From positions 1 to 5,047 of the forward strand of contig JALVPE010000046.1 of NCBI GenBank assembly GCA_027031945.1: DNA of 5,047 nt, written 5' to 3'. Positions 4,382 to 5,047 of the stretch are shown here, one piece after another. The notes beneath the pieces are model-generated. The model saw nothing but the letters and a program-made list of their open reading frames with translations, did no database searches and had not been told where the DNA came from. This stretch comes from Candidatus Moraniibacteriota bacterium (GTDB lineage Bacteria > Patescibacteriota > Minisyncoccia > Moranbacterales > GCA-2747515). Made by a program: the position numbers and the translations under genes. Numbering within the stretch: position 1 is the stretch's first letter; every line of letters begins with the position of its first letter.

Positions 4382-4996
4382 TTAAATCAATGATTTAATT
4401 TCCTCAAATATTGCTTGTTTGTCACGATTACCATCAATTTTTGTCAGTTTAAATATTTTATTATATTTATCAAATAATTCTTTTTTGTCTTGCAAATACT
4501 GTAATCCTTGAGAGGGTGGGTTATCTCGTCTCATTATATTATCAGGCTCAACTGATAAATAAAATTTATGATCAGGAACAGTAATTTTTGAAAAGAAAAA
4601 TGGAATGTATTGTTTTTTTGATAAATAGGCAATGTTTACAATCATATCATAAAAATATCTATCAGTGAGTATATAATCGTAATTTTTTTCTTCTAATTTT
4701 TTGACAAGTGATTTAAAACGAAAAATATCAATAAAAAGCGCAACTTTGCGTAGTTGAATTTTGAACCATGATGCTTTTGTCACATCTTTTGTAGTGGACG
4801 GGCATGCCCGTCCACTACATTGTGATATAGAGACGCATCGCGATGTGTCTCTACGGGCTATTATGTTTGCAATAGAAAACTCGACAGCATGAAAATAGAA
4901 TACTTTTTTGTTATTATTTTCAAAGTATTCTTGTAATAATTGTATTTGAGTTGATTTACCGGATCCATCCAGTCCTGAAATTGATATAATTTTCAT
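4382..4996 (-). CDS. dTMP-kinase-like P-loop nucleotide kinase with in-frame palindromic insertion
   Basis: The 204-residue protein opens with the Walker A loop GLDGSGKST (8-16) and has TDRYFYD (111-117), the DR-Y signature of thymidylate-kinase-type enzymes, plus an Arg-containing lid-like region (RRDNPPSQGLQYLQ, 156-169) and a conserved-looking FDKYNKI. By family it should phosphorylate a nucleoside monophosphate, most likely dTMP, using ATP in the cytosol. The usual REPGGT of bacterial Tmk after the first helix is absent; the equivalent place reads FHAVEFSIAN, so the substrate is not certain and I give no symbol. Residues 48-69 (RRDTSRCVSIS then QCSGRACPSTT) are encoded entirely by two adjacent palindromes and interrupt what otherwise looks like a continuous sequence from ANIIA to KASWFKIQLRK; without them the protein would be about 182 residues. 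There is no Shine-Dalgarno sequence before the ATG. The gene lies 143 bases upstream of the flippase gene, on the same strand. Confidence 0.85.
   Translation of the reverse strand: MKIISISGLDGSGKSTQIQLLQEYFENNNKKVFYFHAVEFSIANIIARRDTSRCVSISQCSGRACPSTTKDVTKASWFKIQLRKVALFIDIFRFKSLVKKLEEKNYDYILTDRYFYDMIVNIAYLSKKQYIPFFFSKITVPDHKFYLSVEPDNIMRRDNPPSQGLQYLQDKKELFDKYNKIFKLTKIDGNRDKQAIFEEIKSLI
4791..4818. repeat. Perfect 28-base palindrome within the kinase gene
   Basis: The left half GTAGTGGACGGGCA (4791-4804) is followed directly by its exact reverse complement (4805-4818). It keeps the GTAG and CTAC ends and 28-base length of the other elements but has a different core. On the minus strand it is read in the frame giving SGRACPSTT. 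It has no mismatches, which suggests it is recent or under selection for pairing. Confidence 0.85.
4827..4854. repeat. Second 28-base palindrome within the kinase gene
   Basis: The left half reads ATAGAGACGCATCG (4827-4840) and the right half CGATGTGTCTCTAC (4841-4854). Departures from a perfect GTAG...CTAC palindrome are A at 4827 and T at 4846. Its arms match the element in the flippase gene (GTAGAGACGCAT). It lies eight bases from the first palindrome and is translated as RRDTSRCVSI. Confidence 0.8.
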
Positions 4997-5008
4997 ATTT
5001 ATGAGATA

Positions 5009-5017
5009 AGTATATCA
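5009..5017 (-). promoter_or_regulatory. Extended -10 promoter element of the kinase gene
   Basis: On the minus strand TGATATACT (5017-5009) is an extended -10, the same type as the one upstream of base 848. The ATG follows after 12 bases, so a start about seven bases downstream would leave a leader of roughly six bases, too short for a Shine-Dalgarno sequence. The -35 position with 17-base spacing reads GTGAAA. A better TTGTCA (5046-5041) is too far away at 26 bases. Confidence 0.5.
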
Positions 5018-5047
5018 TTTTTAAAACATTTTTTCACTATTGACAAT

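Noticed and set aside
4791..4854. CRISPR-like or tandem repeat array
   Set aside because: There are only two units, with different cores and an eight-base spacer, and both are palindromes translated inside a gene.
4791..4854. Target-site duplication flanking the kinase insertion
   Set aside because: Direct comparison of bases on both sides shows no repeat of more than chance length; the same holds at 3587-3614 and 2855-2902.
3..5047. Stop-codon reassignment (UGA as Trp or Gly, known in some candidate phyla)
   Set aside because: All genes read to plausible family lengths with the standard code, and Trp is encoded by TGG.

Overview
The window reads as a low-GC bacterial contig, probably from a Candidate Phyla Radiation (Patescibacteria-type) lineage. 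This lineage guess is inference. It rests on the AT-rich codon use, short core genes, the gene mix (membrane glycosyltransferase, Wzx-like flippase, SIMPL protein, small P-loop nucleotide kinase), the scarcity of Shine-Dalgarno sequences, and several GC-rich palindromic repeats between and inside genes. No rRNA, tRNA, CRISPR array, transposase or phage gene is visible.

Layout. Plus strand: (1) a reading frame open at the left edge (3-806) that looks chimeric, with a protein-kinase-like fragment of higher GC joined near base 210 to the C-terminal part of a GT39-type membrane glycosyltransferase; (2) a Gly-Tyr-rich exported or membrane-anchored hypothetical protein (848-1363) with its own promoter and a strong terminator; (3) a membrane-anchored SIMPL/DUF541 protein (1444-2190); (4) an ITPA/RdgB-type non-canonical purine NTP pyrophosphatase (2325-2858). 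Minus strand, convergent with these: (5) a dTMP-kinase-like P-loop kinase (4996-4382), then (6) a polysaccharide flippase (4238-2913). The GT39 remnant and the flippase both suggest cell-surface glycan work. The pyrophosphatase and the kinase belong to nucleotide-pool maintenance. Nothing in the order of genes points to a dedicated pathway.

The most notable content is repetitive. Short palindromes with GTAG...CTAC ends occur at four places. Two lie back to back inside the kinase gene (4791-4854), one lies inside the flippase gene (3587-3614), and one longer decayed copy overlaps the stop codon of the pyrophosphatase gene (2855-2902). The internal ones are translated in frame and add about 10 and 22 residues. 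This resembles, on a smaller scale, the palindromic elements that insert into Rickettsia genes. A separate REPIN-like inverted pair (2195-2297) has a third kind of GC-rich hairpin apparently inserted in its left arm, and another GC-rich element fills the gap at 4296-4380.
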